Assembly (NCBI GenBank): GCA_934668695.1
Contig: CAKUOD010000011.1
Location: 1-64,000, forward strand
Origin: an uncultured Collinsella sp.
GTDB taxonomy: Bacteria > Actinomycetota > Coriobacteriia > Coriobacteriales > Coriobacteriaceae
Direction: 5' to 3'
DNA length: 64,000 bases
Under the pieces are notes generated by a model that ran no database searches, had not been told where the DNA came from, and saw nothing but the letters and a program-made list of their open reading frames with translations. Within the stretch, counting starts at the first letter, position 1. The number at the start of each line of letters is the position of its first letter. Of the stretch, positions 17,275 to 25,340 are shown in pieces. Position numbers and translations under genes: made by a program.

Positions 17275-18657
17275 ATGGCAGAAGAAACAACCGCTGTCGT
17301 TGGGGAGGAGCATGAGCTCGCCTCAAAGCCGATTCCAGAACTTGTGCGCCGCTACACAATTGTGACCGGTCAGGGCATGCTCGCTCAGATCATCATGGTC
17401 GTGCTCGAGGGTCTCGTGATGGGCTGGGGCTTGGGCTCTCACGGCCTGGCCTGCGTCTCGATCATCATGTCGGTCGAGTACATCAACCTGGCCTTTGGCA
17501 ACCTGTTTGGCACCGGCGTGCCCGCCGTGGTGGGCAACCTTTTGGGTGCCGGCGACATCAAGGGCGCAAGCAAGGCTTTTAGCCAGGGCTTTTGGCTCAC
17601 CACGATCGTGAGTGTGCTGCTTGCTGTGGTGATGGCCGTGTTTACCGAGCCCATCTGCGCATTCTTTGGCGCCACGCCCGACATCATGGCCGATACCGTT
17701 GCCGGCGTGCGCACCTTCGCCGTGCTGCTGCCGCTCACGGTCATTGGCCAGATGATCACCGCTGTGATGCGTGTGGACGAGAAGGTTCAGATCCAGGCCA
17801 ACCTTATGACCGTTTCGGCCATCGTCGCCATCTGTTGGCTCGCGCTTTCCACGTTTGTGCTCAAGTTTGGCGTTATGGGCGCCGGCGTGTACTACGGGCT
17901 TTCCATCGGTATCTGGGCCATCGGTATCTTCTGGTTCATCGGGGGCAAAAAGTCCCAGCTCCAGATTAGCCTGGCCGACCTTAAGCTCGACCTCGCCATC
18001 TGCGGCCAGATCTTCAAGATCGGCTTCCCGTTCTTCCTGGTCCAGGGCGCGACCTTTATCTTTAATACCGTTGCCAACTCGCTTTTGGGTTCGCTCGGCG
18101 GCGACATGGGCTCGCTCTACATCGCAGCCTTTGGCGTGATCAACGGCTACATCCTCTACATTACCATGATGGTTGCCCAGTGCTTCTCCTACGGTCTGCA
18201 GCCCATCGCTGCCTTCAACGCCGGCGCAAAGGCTTGGGCACGCCTTAAGGAGACGCTCTCCTGCACGCTTAAGTACCAGGTTGTGACGCTGGCGCTGGTC
18301 ACCGTCGCGCTCTGGCTTGCCGCCACCCCGGTGTGCGCCTTCTTTGCCGGCAGCGATCCTGCGCTCGTTGAGGTTGCCGCCAACGCCACGCGTACTGTCA
18401 TCCTGGCTGTTGCCCTGGGCTATCTTGCCATGACCATGTCGATGTATTTCCAGGCGGTCGAGAAGGTGGGTGTCGCCACGTTTACGGGCCTGCTTCGCTA
18501 TGTGATCTGCTCGGTGCCGCTTATGTACCTCCTCGGCAACATGATGGGTGTCGAGGGCGTGTGGATCGCCCTGGTGGTGGCCGATGCCATTACCGGCATC
18601 ATCTCCATTGCGCTCGCCGCGCACGAGTCCAAGCGCCTGAGCGGGCTTCCCGCGTAG
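17275..18657 (+). CDS. MATE-family efflux transporter
   Basis: 460 residues, about 12 membrane segments in two homologous halves, typical of multidrug and toxic compound extrusion proteins (Na+ or H+ antiport). AAAGGGGAG precedes the ATG at 17275; the longer frame opening at 17197 lacks such a site. It probably forms a transcription unit with the amidohydrolase and may export its product or a related compound. A good terminator follows at 18701. Confidence 0.9.
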   Translation: MAEETTAVVGEEHELASKPIPELVRRYTIVTGQGMLAQIIMVVLEGLVMGWGLGSHGLACVSIIMSVEYINLAFGNLFGTGVPAVVGNLLGAGDIKGASKAFSQGFWLTTIVSVLLAVVMAVFTEPICAFFGATPDIMADTVAGVRTFAVLLPLTVIGQMITAVMRVDEKVQIQANLMTVSAIVAICWLALSTFVLKFGVMGAGVYYGLSIGIWAIGIFWFIGGKKSQLQISLADLKLDLAICGQIFKIGFPFFLVQGATFIFNTVANSLLGSLGGDMGSLYIAAFGVINGYILYITMMVAQCFSYGLQPIAAFNAGAKAWARLKETLSCTLKYQVVTLALVTVALWLAATPVCAFFAGSDPALVEVAANATRTVILAVALGYLAMTMSMYFQAVEKVGVATFTGLLRYVICSVPLMYLLGNMMGVEGVWIALVVADAITGIISIALAAHESKRLSGLPA

Positions 18658-18700
18658 CCAACGCGCGCTTGTGACACATGACAGCGACTGTTTAATGCAA

Positions 18701-18740
18701 GCCGCCGCAGATGCTCCCAAGGCGTCTGCGGCGGTTCTTT
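18701..18740 (+). terminator. Terminator after the MATE gene
   Basis: GCCGCCGCAGATGC pairs with GCGTCTGCGGCGGT, followed by TTCTTT. Confidence 0.8.
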
Positions 18741-18795
18741 GCAGCGAGGTTCAAATAGGCAATCTGCCAGCGCTACTTTCAAATTAGAGGCCGGC

Positions 18796-19596
18796 TTATG
18801 ATTGTTCTCGAACCAATGCCATGAGGCCCAGGCGGTTTTTGACGCCGAGCTTGTGATAGAGGGCGTTGACATGCTTTTTTACGGTCGACTCCGAGATATA
18901 GAGCTCCTCGGCCATTTCGCGGTTGGTCTTGCCGGCAAGCATCATCTTGAGCACCTCTGCCTCGCGGGGGAGGACTTCGAGCTCGCTGATGAGCGCCTCT
19001 AAGGGGTTCTCGCAAGCTTGCTGTGCGGTGCTCTGCGCAAGGATCCCGTACAGGCGCAGGCTCAGGTGCCGCGCGAGCTGGCGCAGGGCTTCGAGCTCTT
19101 CGTCCGAAAAATCTCCCGCTTCTCGTGCGCGAAACAGCGTGAGCGACCCCAGGGATGTGCCCCCGTGCGCGAGCGTGGCAGTGCAGCCATAGTAGATGCC
19201 GAGCGGCTTCATCCACTCCTGATAGATGGGCGTTGCGTTGCGGCGCTCGACATCCACGAGGTCCAGGTCGCGATAAACATGCACGTTGTGAACGTCAAAG
19301 CTCCAAAGGGTGTAGTCAAAGGCGGCATAGCGTTCGTAGTAGCTCTCGAGCTGGTCTTCTGCCATGCCACGGGCAACGGGGCTTACGAATTCTGTCTGTC
19401 CGTGTGTGCCGGCGCGTGCGATATCAAACATCGAGGCCCGGTGCGATATTACCTGATTAACCCTATCAAGAAGCCCGGCTTGAAGCGCGGCGAAGTCGCC
19501 GCAGCCATGAATCCATAAGGCGCATTCGTTGAGGGCGGACCAGCGGCTCCCGTGGATCTCATCGGGGTTAAAGCGGGTATGCGTGGTATTGGTCAT
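18796..19596 (-). CDS. LuxR-family regulator with soluble sensor domain
   Basis: 266 residues. The N-terminal about 180 residues resemble a PAS/GAF or autoinducer-binding-like domain with no membrane segments. Residues about 195-260 form the LuxR helix-turn-helix (LPREAEVLKMMLAGKTNREM, then STVKKHVNALYHKLGVKNR). GAAAGGACATCC precedes the ATG. It diverges from the second agmatine deiminase gene and is probably its regulator. Confidence 0.88.
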   Translation of the reverse strand: MTNTTHTRFNPDEIHGSRWSALNECALWIHGCGDFAALQAGLLDRVNQVISHRASMFDIARAGTHGQTEFVSPVARGMAEDQLESYYERYAAFDYTLWSFDVHNVHVYRDLDLVDVERRNATPIYQEWMKPLGIYYGCTATLAHGGTSLGSLTLFRAREAGDFSDEELEALRQLARHLSLRLYGILAQSTAQQACENPLEALISELEVLPREAEVLKMMLAGKTNREMAEELYISESTVKKHVNALYHKLGVKNRLGLMALVREQS

Positions 19597-19617
19597 GGAT
19601 GTCCTTTCATGCGGCTT

Positions 19618-19669
19618 TGTCAGTATGACACGTCTCGCGCGCCACTAGAACTTTAGGTCAGTGAACGGT
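19618..19669. promoter_or_regulatory. Candidate operators between luxR and the second agmatine deiminase
   Basis: TGTCAGTATGACA (19618-19630) is palindromic. GTGAACGGT (19661-19669) matches the core of the sites at 7421 and 7500. Both lie in the divergent intergenic region. A further stem GGCCCATTG/CAATGGGGCC is in the mRNA leader. Confidence 0.4.
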
Positions 19670-19777
19670 GTCCTTTTGGGTGGCGAAAGGGTCCCCTAGG
19701 CCCATTGAGAGTGGGCTTCCGGAGCCGCACAATGGGGCCGTCATCACAAAGGGTCGTCCATATCGTTAGGAGCCAAC

Positions 19778-20899
19778 ATGAAGACCATTTACGAGAGCGA
19801 GTCTACGCCAAAGAAGGACGGATTCTACATGCCCGGCGAGTACGAGGAGCAGGAGCGCACCTGGATTTTGTGGCCGCATCGTTCGGATGTGTGGCGCTGC
19901 GGTGCCAAGCCGGCGCAAAAGGTCTTTACCGAGATCATCCAGACCGTTGCACGTTTTCAGCCCATCACCGTTGGTGTCAATGCCGAGGATTTCCCTGCGG
20001 TGTGCGAGATTTTCGATGGCGTTGAGAACGTGCGCGTGATTCATATGGAGTACAACGACAGCTGGATTCGCGACCCCGGCCCGGCGTTCCTTGTTAATGA
20101 CAATGGTGAGGTTGCTCTTTCGCACTTCCACTTTAATGCTTACGGCGGTTTCATTGACGGCCTGTATTTCCCGTGGGACAAGGACGCTTCCATTGGCCTG
20201 CAGGTGGCACAGCTCGAGCAGGTTAACCGCTATCGTCCCGAGGATTACATCCTCGAGGGCGGCTCGTTTAACTGCGACGGCCAGGGCACCGTGGTGACCA
20301 CCGAGATGTGCCTGCTCAATGAGGACCGCAACCCCCAGTACACCAAGGAGCAGATCGAGGAGAAGCTTGCCGAGTACCTGGGCATCGAGAAGGTCATTTG
20401 GATCAAGGATGGCATCGACCCGTTTGAGACCAACGGGCACGTGGACGACGTCGCATGCTTTAGTGCGCCCGGCGAGGTCTGCTGCATGTGGACCGATGAT
20501 CCCAACCATAAGTTCTACAAGGAGTGCCAAGAGGCGTATAAGACGCTTTCCGAGACGACGGATGCCCGTGGCCGCAAGCTCAAGATCCACAAGGTGATTA
20601 TGCCTGCGACCTCGGTATATATGACCGAAGAGGAGGCCAGCACGATTGACCCCGTCGAGGGCGTGCTGCCGCGTACTCCCGAGGACGCTTTCGAGCCGAG
20701 CTACCTCAACTTCCTGCCCATCAACGGCGCAGTGCTTGTACCGCAGTTCGGCGATCCCAATGACGCCCAGGCGCTCAAGGATATCCAGGCTGCTTATCCG
20801 GACCGTGAAGTCATCGGTATCATGACTCGCGAGGTTATTTACGGCGGCGGCAACATTCACTGCATCACCCAGCAGCAGCCCAAGGCGCGCTGCAAGTAG
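19778..20899 (+). CDS. aguA: Agmatine deiminase (paralogue 2, canonical)
   Basis: 373 residues, the usual family length. All signature segments are intact: NDSWIRDPGPAF (residues 89-100), EGGSF, GHVDDVACF with the catalytic His, and GGGNIHCITQQ with the catalytic Cys. TTAGGAGCC precedes the ATG. It is about half identical to the 10646 paralogue by eye but keeps the normal Gly-Pro and lacks the insertion. It is a single gene with its own divergent LuxR regulator and terminator, so it is regulated independently of the first cluster. Confidence 0.92.
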   Translation: MKTIYESESTPKKDGFYMPGEYEEQERTWILWPHRSDVWRCGAKPAQKVFTEIIQTVARFQPITVGVNAEDFPAVCEIFDGVENVRVIHMEYNDSWIRDPGPAFLVNDNGEVALSHFHFNAYGGFIDGLYFPWDKDASIGLQVAQLEQVNRYRPEDYILEGGSFNCDGQGTVVTTEMCLLNEDRNPQYTKEQIEEKLAEYLGIEKVIWIKDGIDPFETNGHVDDVACFSAPGEVCCMWTDDPNHKFYKECQEAYKTLSETTDARGRKLKIHKVIMPATSVYMTEEEASTIDPVEGVLPRTPEDAFEPSYLNFLPINGAVLVPQFGDPNDAQALKDIQAAYPDREVIGIMTREVIYGGGNIHCITQQQPKARCK

Positions 20900-20938
20900 A
20901 TGCGGTTGCAGGCACACGGGGTAGTGTCGATATGACCT

Positions 20939-20973
20939 GGGACCCGCTGGCGCACACGCTGGCGGGCCCTTTT
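20939..20973 (+). terminator. Terminator after the second agmatine deiminase
   Basis: GGGACCCGC...GCG pairs with GC...GCGGGCCC, followed by TTTT. Confidence 0.7.
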
Positions 20974-21038
20974 GCGTGCGGCGGGCAGCGTTGCACGCGG
21001 GCACTCGGGTCTAAGCGAGGGTACCAGGGGCCTTGCTT

Positions 21039-21071
21039 ATCGTCGATAGTTGGTCTAGAATCGTCGATAGT
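21039..21071. promoter_or_regulatory. Direct-repeat operator upstream of the AlbA-type regulator
   Basis: ATCGTCGATAGT occurs at 21039-21050 and 21060-21071, exactly 21 bp apart (two helical turns). A degenerate CGATGATAG follows at 21072-21080. The repeats end just before the ribosome site, as expected for autorepression. Confidence 0.6.
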
Positions 21072-21088
21072 CGATGATAGGGGGTAGC

Positions 21089-22639
21089 ATGCAGCTTGTT
21101 GAAAGTGAAACCGTGGAGTTCAAGTGCACATTTACCCCTAAGCTGCTCAAAGCTGTGGTGGCGTTTGCCAATTCGAATGGTGGTACCTTGTATATCGGAA
21201 TCGACGATTTTGGCAGCATCGTCGGAGTGGACGATATCGATGCCACCATGCTTCAATGCTCTAATGCAATAACCGATGGCGTGTATCCCGACGTTTCTGA
21301 AATCACGACGGTCTCCGCATTGGACATCGATGGCGTGGCGTTGGTGAAAATCGAGGTGGAAGCGGGTCCTCACAAGCCGTACTGCCTGTGCTCGAAGGGA
21401 TTTGTTCCCGCCGGGGTATATCGGCGCCTAGGTCCTGCCAACGTGCCCATCGAGATGGCCCAGATCCGCTCGATGATCAAGCGCACCGACGGCGATTATT
21501 TTGAGACCGCGCGCTCTCATGAACAGAGCTTGACGTTTTTTGAAGCCGAGCGGGTCTTTAGGCGCGCGGAGATTACGTTTGACCAAACCTCTCAAAAGAA
21601 TCTCGGCCTTATCGATGAGCTGGGCTTTTACACCAATTTGGCACTGCTGGTCTCTGACCAAAACCCCTTTGCAGTCCGCGCTGGCCTCTTCAACGACGAT
21701 GCGTATACCGAGTTTATCGACCGTCAGGATGGCGAGGGCTCGATCTTCAGGCAGATAGAGGATATCGAACGGTTCCTCAATATATCGAACGCAACGCGTA
21801 TGTACTTTGTGCCGGGAAGGCTCGATCGCATAGATAAGGACGACTATCCCCGCGAGGCTGTTCGAGAGGGAATTCTGAACCTGTTTATCCATCGCGACTA
21901 CGAATCTTCGGTGGCGTCTCTTATCAAGATGAGCCGTACGGCGCTTGAATTTACCAATGCGGGAGGGCCGCAGCACATCAGCGTCGAGGAGGCGCTTGCG
22001 GGCGGCTCGGACGCTCGGAATCCAAAGCTGCAACTGCTCTTTTTGCGTCTGGGAATGGTTGAGGCGTTTGGAACGGGCCTCAAGGGGATCCGTGCGCTCT
22101 ATGAGGCGGAAGGGTTGGAACCCGAAGTCTGCGCCTACCCTGCAATGTTTAGGTTGTCGCTGCCCAACGTCAACGCCGTGCGCAATTCCTATCTGACGCC
22201 TCGTGGCAATAGCGGTCCCAACTTGCGTGGGGATTACAGCGATTATGAGCAGCTCGAGCGGGAAGGGGCGCTGCCGCCCGATGTTTCGCAGGCGTTTGCA
22301 TCCGTGCGAGCGCAGCGAGAGGGGCACGTGTCGATGAATGGCGACTGCGGCCACGAGGTGCGCGCCAAGCTCGTGGAGGAGCTTGGCTTTGATGTTGCGT
22401 GCAAGGCGTCCGCGATGCTACAGGATGTCTCGGACGAGCGACGTGGTGGATACGCTCGCGCCTTGATTCGCTTTGCCCTTGAGCGGCCCCGCGGTTTTAC
22501 GCGCCAGGATGCTTCGGACGCTCTGGGAACTGGGCGCGACGTGACGCTGCGGGTTATCAACGGTTTGCTTGAGGAAGGCGCACTCGTTAAAGAGGGGCGC
22601 GCTCGGGCGACGAGATATCGCGCTGTCGGGCAGGTTTAG
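21089..22639 (+). CDS. AlbA/Schlafen-type ATP-binding transcriptional regulator
   Basis: About 516 residues. The N-terminus (ESETVEFKCTFTPKLLKAVVAFANSNGG..LYIGIDD) is the AlbA_2/divergent-AAA domain. The middle carries the GHKL-like REAVREGILNLFIHRDYE motif and the AFGTGLKGIRALYEAEGLEP segment seen in this regulator family. The C-terminus has a winged-helix-like part (FTRQDASDALGTGRDVTLRVINGLLEEGAL). Start at 21089 is supported by GATAGGGGG. Single gene; the repeats just upstream suggest it controls itself. Target processes are unknown. Confidence 0.82.
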   Translation: MQLVESETVEFKCTFTPKLLKAVVAFANSNGGTLYIGIDDFGSIVGVDDIDATMLQCSNAITDGVYPDVSEITTVSALDIDGVALVKIEVEAGPHKPYCLCSKGFVPAGVYRRLGPANVPIEMAQIRSMIKRTDGDYFETARSHEQSLTFFEAERVFRRAEITFDQTSQKNLGLIDELGFYTNLALLVSDQNPFAVRAGLFNDDAYTEFIDRQDGEGSIFRQIEDIERFLNISNATRMYFVPGRLDRIDKDDYPREAVREGILNLFIHRDYESSVASLIKMSRTALEFTNAGGPQHISVEEALAGGSDARNPKLQLLFLRLGMVEAFGTGLKGIRALYEAEGLEPEVCAYPAMFRLSLPNVNAVRNSYLTPRGNSGPNLRGDYSDYEQLEREGALPPDVSQAFASVRAQREGHVSMNGDCGHEVRAKLVEELGFDVACKASAMLQDVSDERRGGYARALIRFALERPRGFTRQDASDALGTGRDVTLRVINGLLEEGALVKEGRARATRYRAVGQV

Positions 22640-22721
22640 GGACGGGCGGTCCGGCCCCCTGGGTTATTCCTGGGCAGAGGCCAAGGGCCGGGTGCCCGGC
22701 GCACCTTGATTGAAGGGGTAC

Positions 22722-23366
22722 TTAGAGCGTGCCGCCGTACATGTAGACGATAAAGCCGTCACCGGTGTCTTGGCTGTGGTCTTCTGGGATGCGCTTCATG
22801 TTGAGGTGCTCGTAAAACTGCCAGTCGGAGTTGCAGTCGCTCATCAGAAAGAATTTGGTGCAGCCTGCCTTGGCGAGCTCGGCGCGCGCAAGGTCGATGA
22901 GCTCGCGGCCGAGTCCCTTGCCCTGCCATTCAGGCACAATGATAATCAAGTTGAGCTGACCCTGGGCATATTCGTTGCCTGTGGCGGCAAAGCGATCCGC
23001 TGTGGCCTTTTCGCGGCTGTCTCCAAAGAGCGAGCCCTCGAGCTTGGCATCGGCGGTCTTTGCCATCTCGGTTGCCTGGGCGAACATCTCGTTATAGCAG
23101 GGCTCCCACGTGGGATTGGTGCGCGGCTTGCCGTCCTCGAAGATGCCGATGCAGCAGGCGGCGATAATGCGGCCCTCAGCCTCGGCGACGAGCGCGATGG
23201 GGGAGCGCTGCAGCTGCATGGCGATGTTAAAGCGCGCACAGAAATCGGCGGCTTCGACGTCGCCTCGGTTGCGCAGCGTGTTGCACCACAGCTGGTTGTA
23301 GATGGCGGCGATGCCGGCCAGGTCATCGAGCGTGGCGGCGCGCAGGGTTACGTTGTCAAGGCTCAT
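22722..23366 (-). CDS. GNAT-family N-acetyltransferase
   Basis: 214 residues. The acetyl-CoA-binding motif is WQGKGLGRELIDLARAELAK, followed by FLMSDCNSDWQFYEHLNMKRI. AAGGAGCCTCC precedes the ATG at 23366, so the frame opening at 23381 is not used. Substrate unknown. No operon partner; the regions on both sides are intergenic. Confidence 0.88.
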   Translation of the reverse strand: MSLDNVTLRAATLDDLAGIAAIYNQLWCNTLRNRGDVEAADFCARFNIAMQLQRSPIALVAEAEGRIIAACCIGIFEDGKPRTNPTWEPCYNEMFAQATEMAKTADAKLEGSLFGDSREKATADRFAATGNEYAQGQLNLIIIVPEWQGKGLGRELIDLARAELAKAGCTKFFLMSDCNSDWQFYEHLNMKRIPEDHSQDTGDGFIVYMYGGTL

Positions 23367-23486
23367 GGAGGCTCCTTCCAAGTTGGGTCAGGCCACCTCT
23401 GAGTGTGACATGGCCGCAGAGCGCCCGCATCAATCATTCGGCAGACGAGCCACGATACCTCGGGGACGGAGAGGTGGCAATTGGGT

Positions 23487-23540
23487 AGTCATTGGGGATG
23501 TTCTTAAACGACCAGTCAAACAAGAACGTCCCCAATGACT
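23487..23540. repeat. Inverted repeat, 19-nt arms
   Basis: AGTCATTGGGGATGTTCTT (23487-23505) pairs with AAGAACGTCCCCAATGACT (23522-23540) with one G-T. Similar GGGGAC-containing pieces follow at 23551-23590 and at 37359. The rest of 23367-23645 shows no gene. Confidence 0.65.
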
Positions 23541-23645
23541 AATGGTGCGAGGAATGTCCCAAACTGCCGGCAGAAAAGGAACGTCCCCAAGTGCCACATT
23601 CGGAGCAAGGCAACGCCGCAGGTAGAGGACGGACAGCGAGCGAGT

Positions 23646-23732
23646 CGCATTTGAGACAGGGTGACGTGAAACGAAAGGGCGCTGACCTTCTGGTCGCGCC
23701 CTTGAAGTTGAACGTCAGATTGTCCAAATGCG
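23646..23732. ncRNA. Structured repeat S, copy 1
   Basis: Nested helices: CGCATTTG/CAAATGCG; TGACGT/ACGTCA; GGGCGC/GCGCCC; and apical ACC-TTCT-GGT. Short segments with G-A/A-G mismatches lie between them. Copy 2 at 60952 keeps the fold with paired changes. It lies directly downstream of the DAHP synthase stop (- strand). An upstream piece CAGGT...CAGCGAG (about 23619-23640) is also shared with copy 2. Confidence 0.65.
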
Positions 23733-23742
23733 GCCCGCGTAA

Positions 23743-24774
23743 CTAAACCCGCTCCGCAATCTCGTGGATGAGGTAGTCGGTCTTTTCCCAGCCCAGGCAC
23801 GGGTCGGTGATCGACTTGCCAAAGACGCCGCCATCGACTGGCTGATTGCCATCCTCCAGGTAGGACTCGATCATAAAGCCCTTGACCAGCTTGGAGATGG
23901 ACTCGTTGCGGCGGCAGCTGTCGAGCACCTCCTTGCAAATGCGGTACTGCTCCAGCGGGCGCTTGCCCGAGTTGTCGTGGTTGCAGTCGATGACCGCCGC
24001 CGGGTTGGCGTAGCCGGCATGCTCGGTATAGCGCTCGGCCAGGCGCTCCAGGTGCTCGTAGTGGTAGTTGGGGTAGGTGCGACCGTCGAGACCGATGTAG
24101 CCACGCATGACGGCGTGTGCGAGCGGGTTGCCGTCGCACTCAACCTCCCAGTTGCGGAAGATGAAGCTTTGATGTGCCTGGGCGGCGTAGATGGAGTTAA
24201 GCATGACGGTGGTGGAACCGGCGGTGGGGTTTTTCATGCCCACAGGCACCGAAATGCCGCTCGACACCAGACGATGCTCCTGGTTCTCGACCGAGCGCGC
24301 GCCCACGGCGACGTAGCTCAGCAGGTCGACGAGGTACTGGTAGTTGGACGGGTAGAGCATCTCGTCGGCGGTAAAGAAACCGGTCTCTTCGATGACGCGC
24401 AGGTGCATGTGGCGGATGGCCTTAACGCCTTCGAGCAGGTCATCGGGCGCCTCGGGGTCGGGGTTGTGCAGCAGACCCTTGTAGCCGGTGCCCTTGGTGC
24501 GCGGCTTGTTGGTGTAGACACGCGGAATGATGATGAGCTTGTCCTTGACCTCTTCGGCGACCTTGGCCAGTCGGTTCATGTACTCAAGCACCGAGTCCTC
24601 GCGGTCGGCAGAGCACGGGCCGATGATGAGCACCTTGCGTGCGTCCTCGCCGGTAAAGACCTTGGCGACCTCGGCGTCGAATGCCTGCTTTTTGGCGGTA
24701 AGCTCGGCGGAAAGCGGCATTTCCTCGCGGATCTCCATGGGGATCGGCAGCCTGCGCTTGAATTCCATGGCCAT
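23743..24774 (-). CDS. aroG: 3-deoxy-7-phosphoheptulonate synthase (DAHP synthase)
   Basis: 343 residues, the normal length of type I alpha enzymes. Condenses phosphoenolpyruvate and erythrose 4-phosphate, the first step of the shikimate pathway. Signatures: LIIGPCSADRED with the metal-site Cys, PRVYTNKPRTKGTGYKGL, GARSVENQEHR, GMKNPTAGS and DCNHDNSGK. AAAGGAGGCCCCAT precedes the ATG. Single gene. Feedback specificity cannot be read reliably. Confidence 0.95.
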   Translation of the reverse strand: MAMEFKRRLPIPMEIREEMPLSAELTAKKQAFDAEVAKVFTGEDARKVLIIGPCSADREDSVLEYMNRLAKVAEEVKDKLIIIPRVYTNKPRTKGTGYKGLLHNPDPEAPDDLLEGVKAIRHMHLRVIEETGFFTADEMLYPSNYQYLVDLLSYVAVGARSVENQEHRLVSSGISVPVGMKNPTAGSTTVMLNSIYAAQAHQSFIFRNWEVECDGNPLAHAVMRGYIGLDGRTYPNYHYEHLERLAERYTEHAGYANPAAVIDCNHDNSGKRPLEQYRICKEVLDSCRRNESISKLVKGFMIESYLEDGNQPVDGGVFGKSITDPCLGWEKTDYLIHEIAERV

Positions 24775-24862
24775 ATGGGGCCTCCTTTATCAATTAACGG
24801 CAACAATTGGCGAATTCTCGAATGCTCGGCATTATCCGCTGTCGCACGCTAAAGTGCAAGTG

Positions 24863-24918
24863 AAACCTGCCGAAAAGGGACAGGTTTATTTTGGTCGGTT
24901 TTATCTGGGGAAATGTCG
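24863..24918 (+). repeat. Dispersed 50-nt palindromic repeat, copy 2
   Basis: AAACCTGCCGAAAAGGGACA, then the AT-rich centre and TTTTATCTGGGG. It lies about 90 bases upstream of the DAHP synthase start, on the opposite strand to that gene. Confidence 0.7.
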
Positions 24919-24981
24919 GCGCTCGCCGGAAGGGGGGCCAACGTACGGCACGCTGGAGCAAGTTGGATCTTCTGCGGCATA

Positions 24982-25219
24982 CCCTGTGGACAAAAAATGG
25001 CAAATATGAGTACTGTTGCTAGCGTAGTATCATATCGATCTTACAAGATAATAGACACAACAGTAAATATGTTCATTAACGTTGGCACACAGAAGCATGC
25101 TACCGGGCATTTTGATCAATTTGAAGGCATATCTAGGCCGCAAAGAGGTTGTTTGCGGCAGTTTTGGCTGCTACTAAAAAGGTGACAGTACTCATATTTG
25201 CCATTTTTTGTCCACGGGG
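24982..25219. mobile_element. MITE-like element with 35-bp terminal inverted repeats
   Basis: Arms 24982-25016 and 25185-25219 match at 34 of 35 positions when one is reverse-complemented; the core is GTGGACAAAAAATGGCAAAT. The 168-base interior is AT-rich compared with its surroundings and has no convincing gene. Size and symmetry fit a miniature inverted-repeat element; no target duplication was recognised. Confidence 0.6.
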
Positions 25220-25274
25220 CCTTGAGGGAGGCCGTTAATCAGGTCCCGGGGGAGGCGGTTCGAGGGCCGCAGAA

Positions 25275-25313
25275 CAAAAACGGGGGCACAGTTCATTCTG
25301 CGCCCCCGTTTTT
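25275..25313 (-). terminator. Terminator of the marR-ABC exporter operon
   Basis: On the - strand ACGGGGGCGCA...TGTGCCCCCGT is followed by TTTTTGTT; A-runs on the other side make it symmetric. It lies 28 bases after the last exporter stop. Confidence 0.85.
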
Positions 25314-25340
25314 GGGTATTGCGGTTGTTTGCCGCCGGTT

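Noticed and set aside
23539..23727. Possible conserved small protein (FNFKGATRRSAPF) also found near 60842-61039
   Set aside because: The two frames are alike only across the structured repeat; the base differences are explained by paired changes in the helices, and neither has a ribosome site.
24913..25185. 90-residue frame across the MITE-like element
   Set aside because: It begins in unrelated repeat DNA and runs through one terminal arm, without a ribosome site or recognisable motif.
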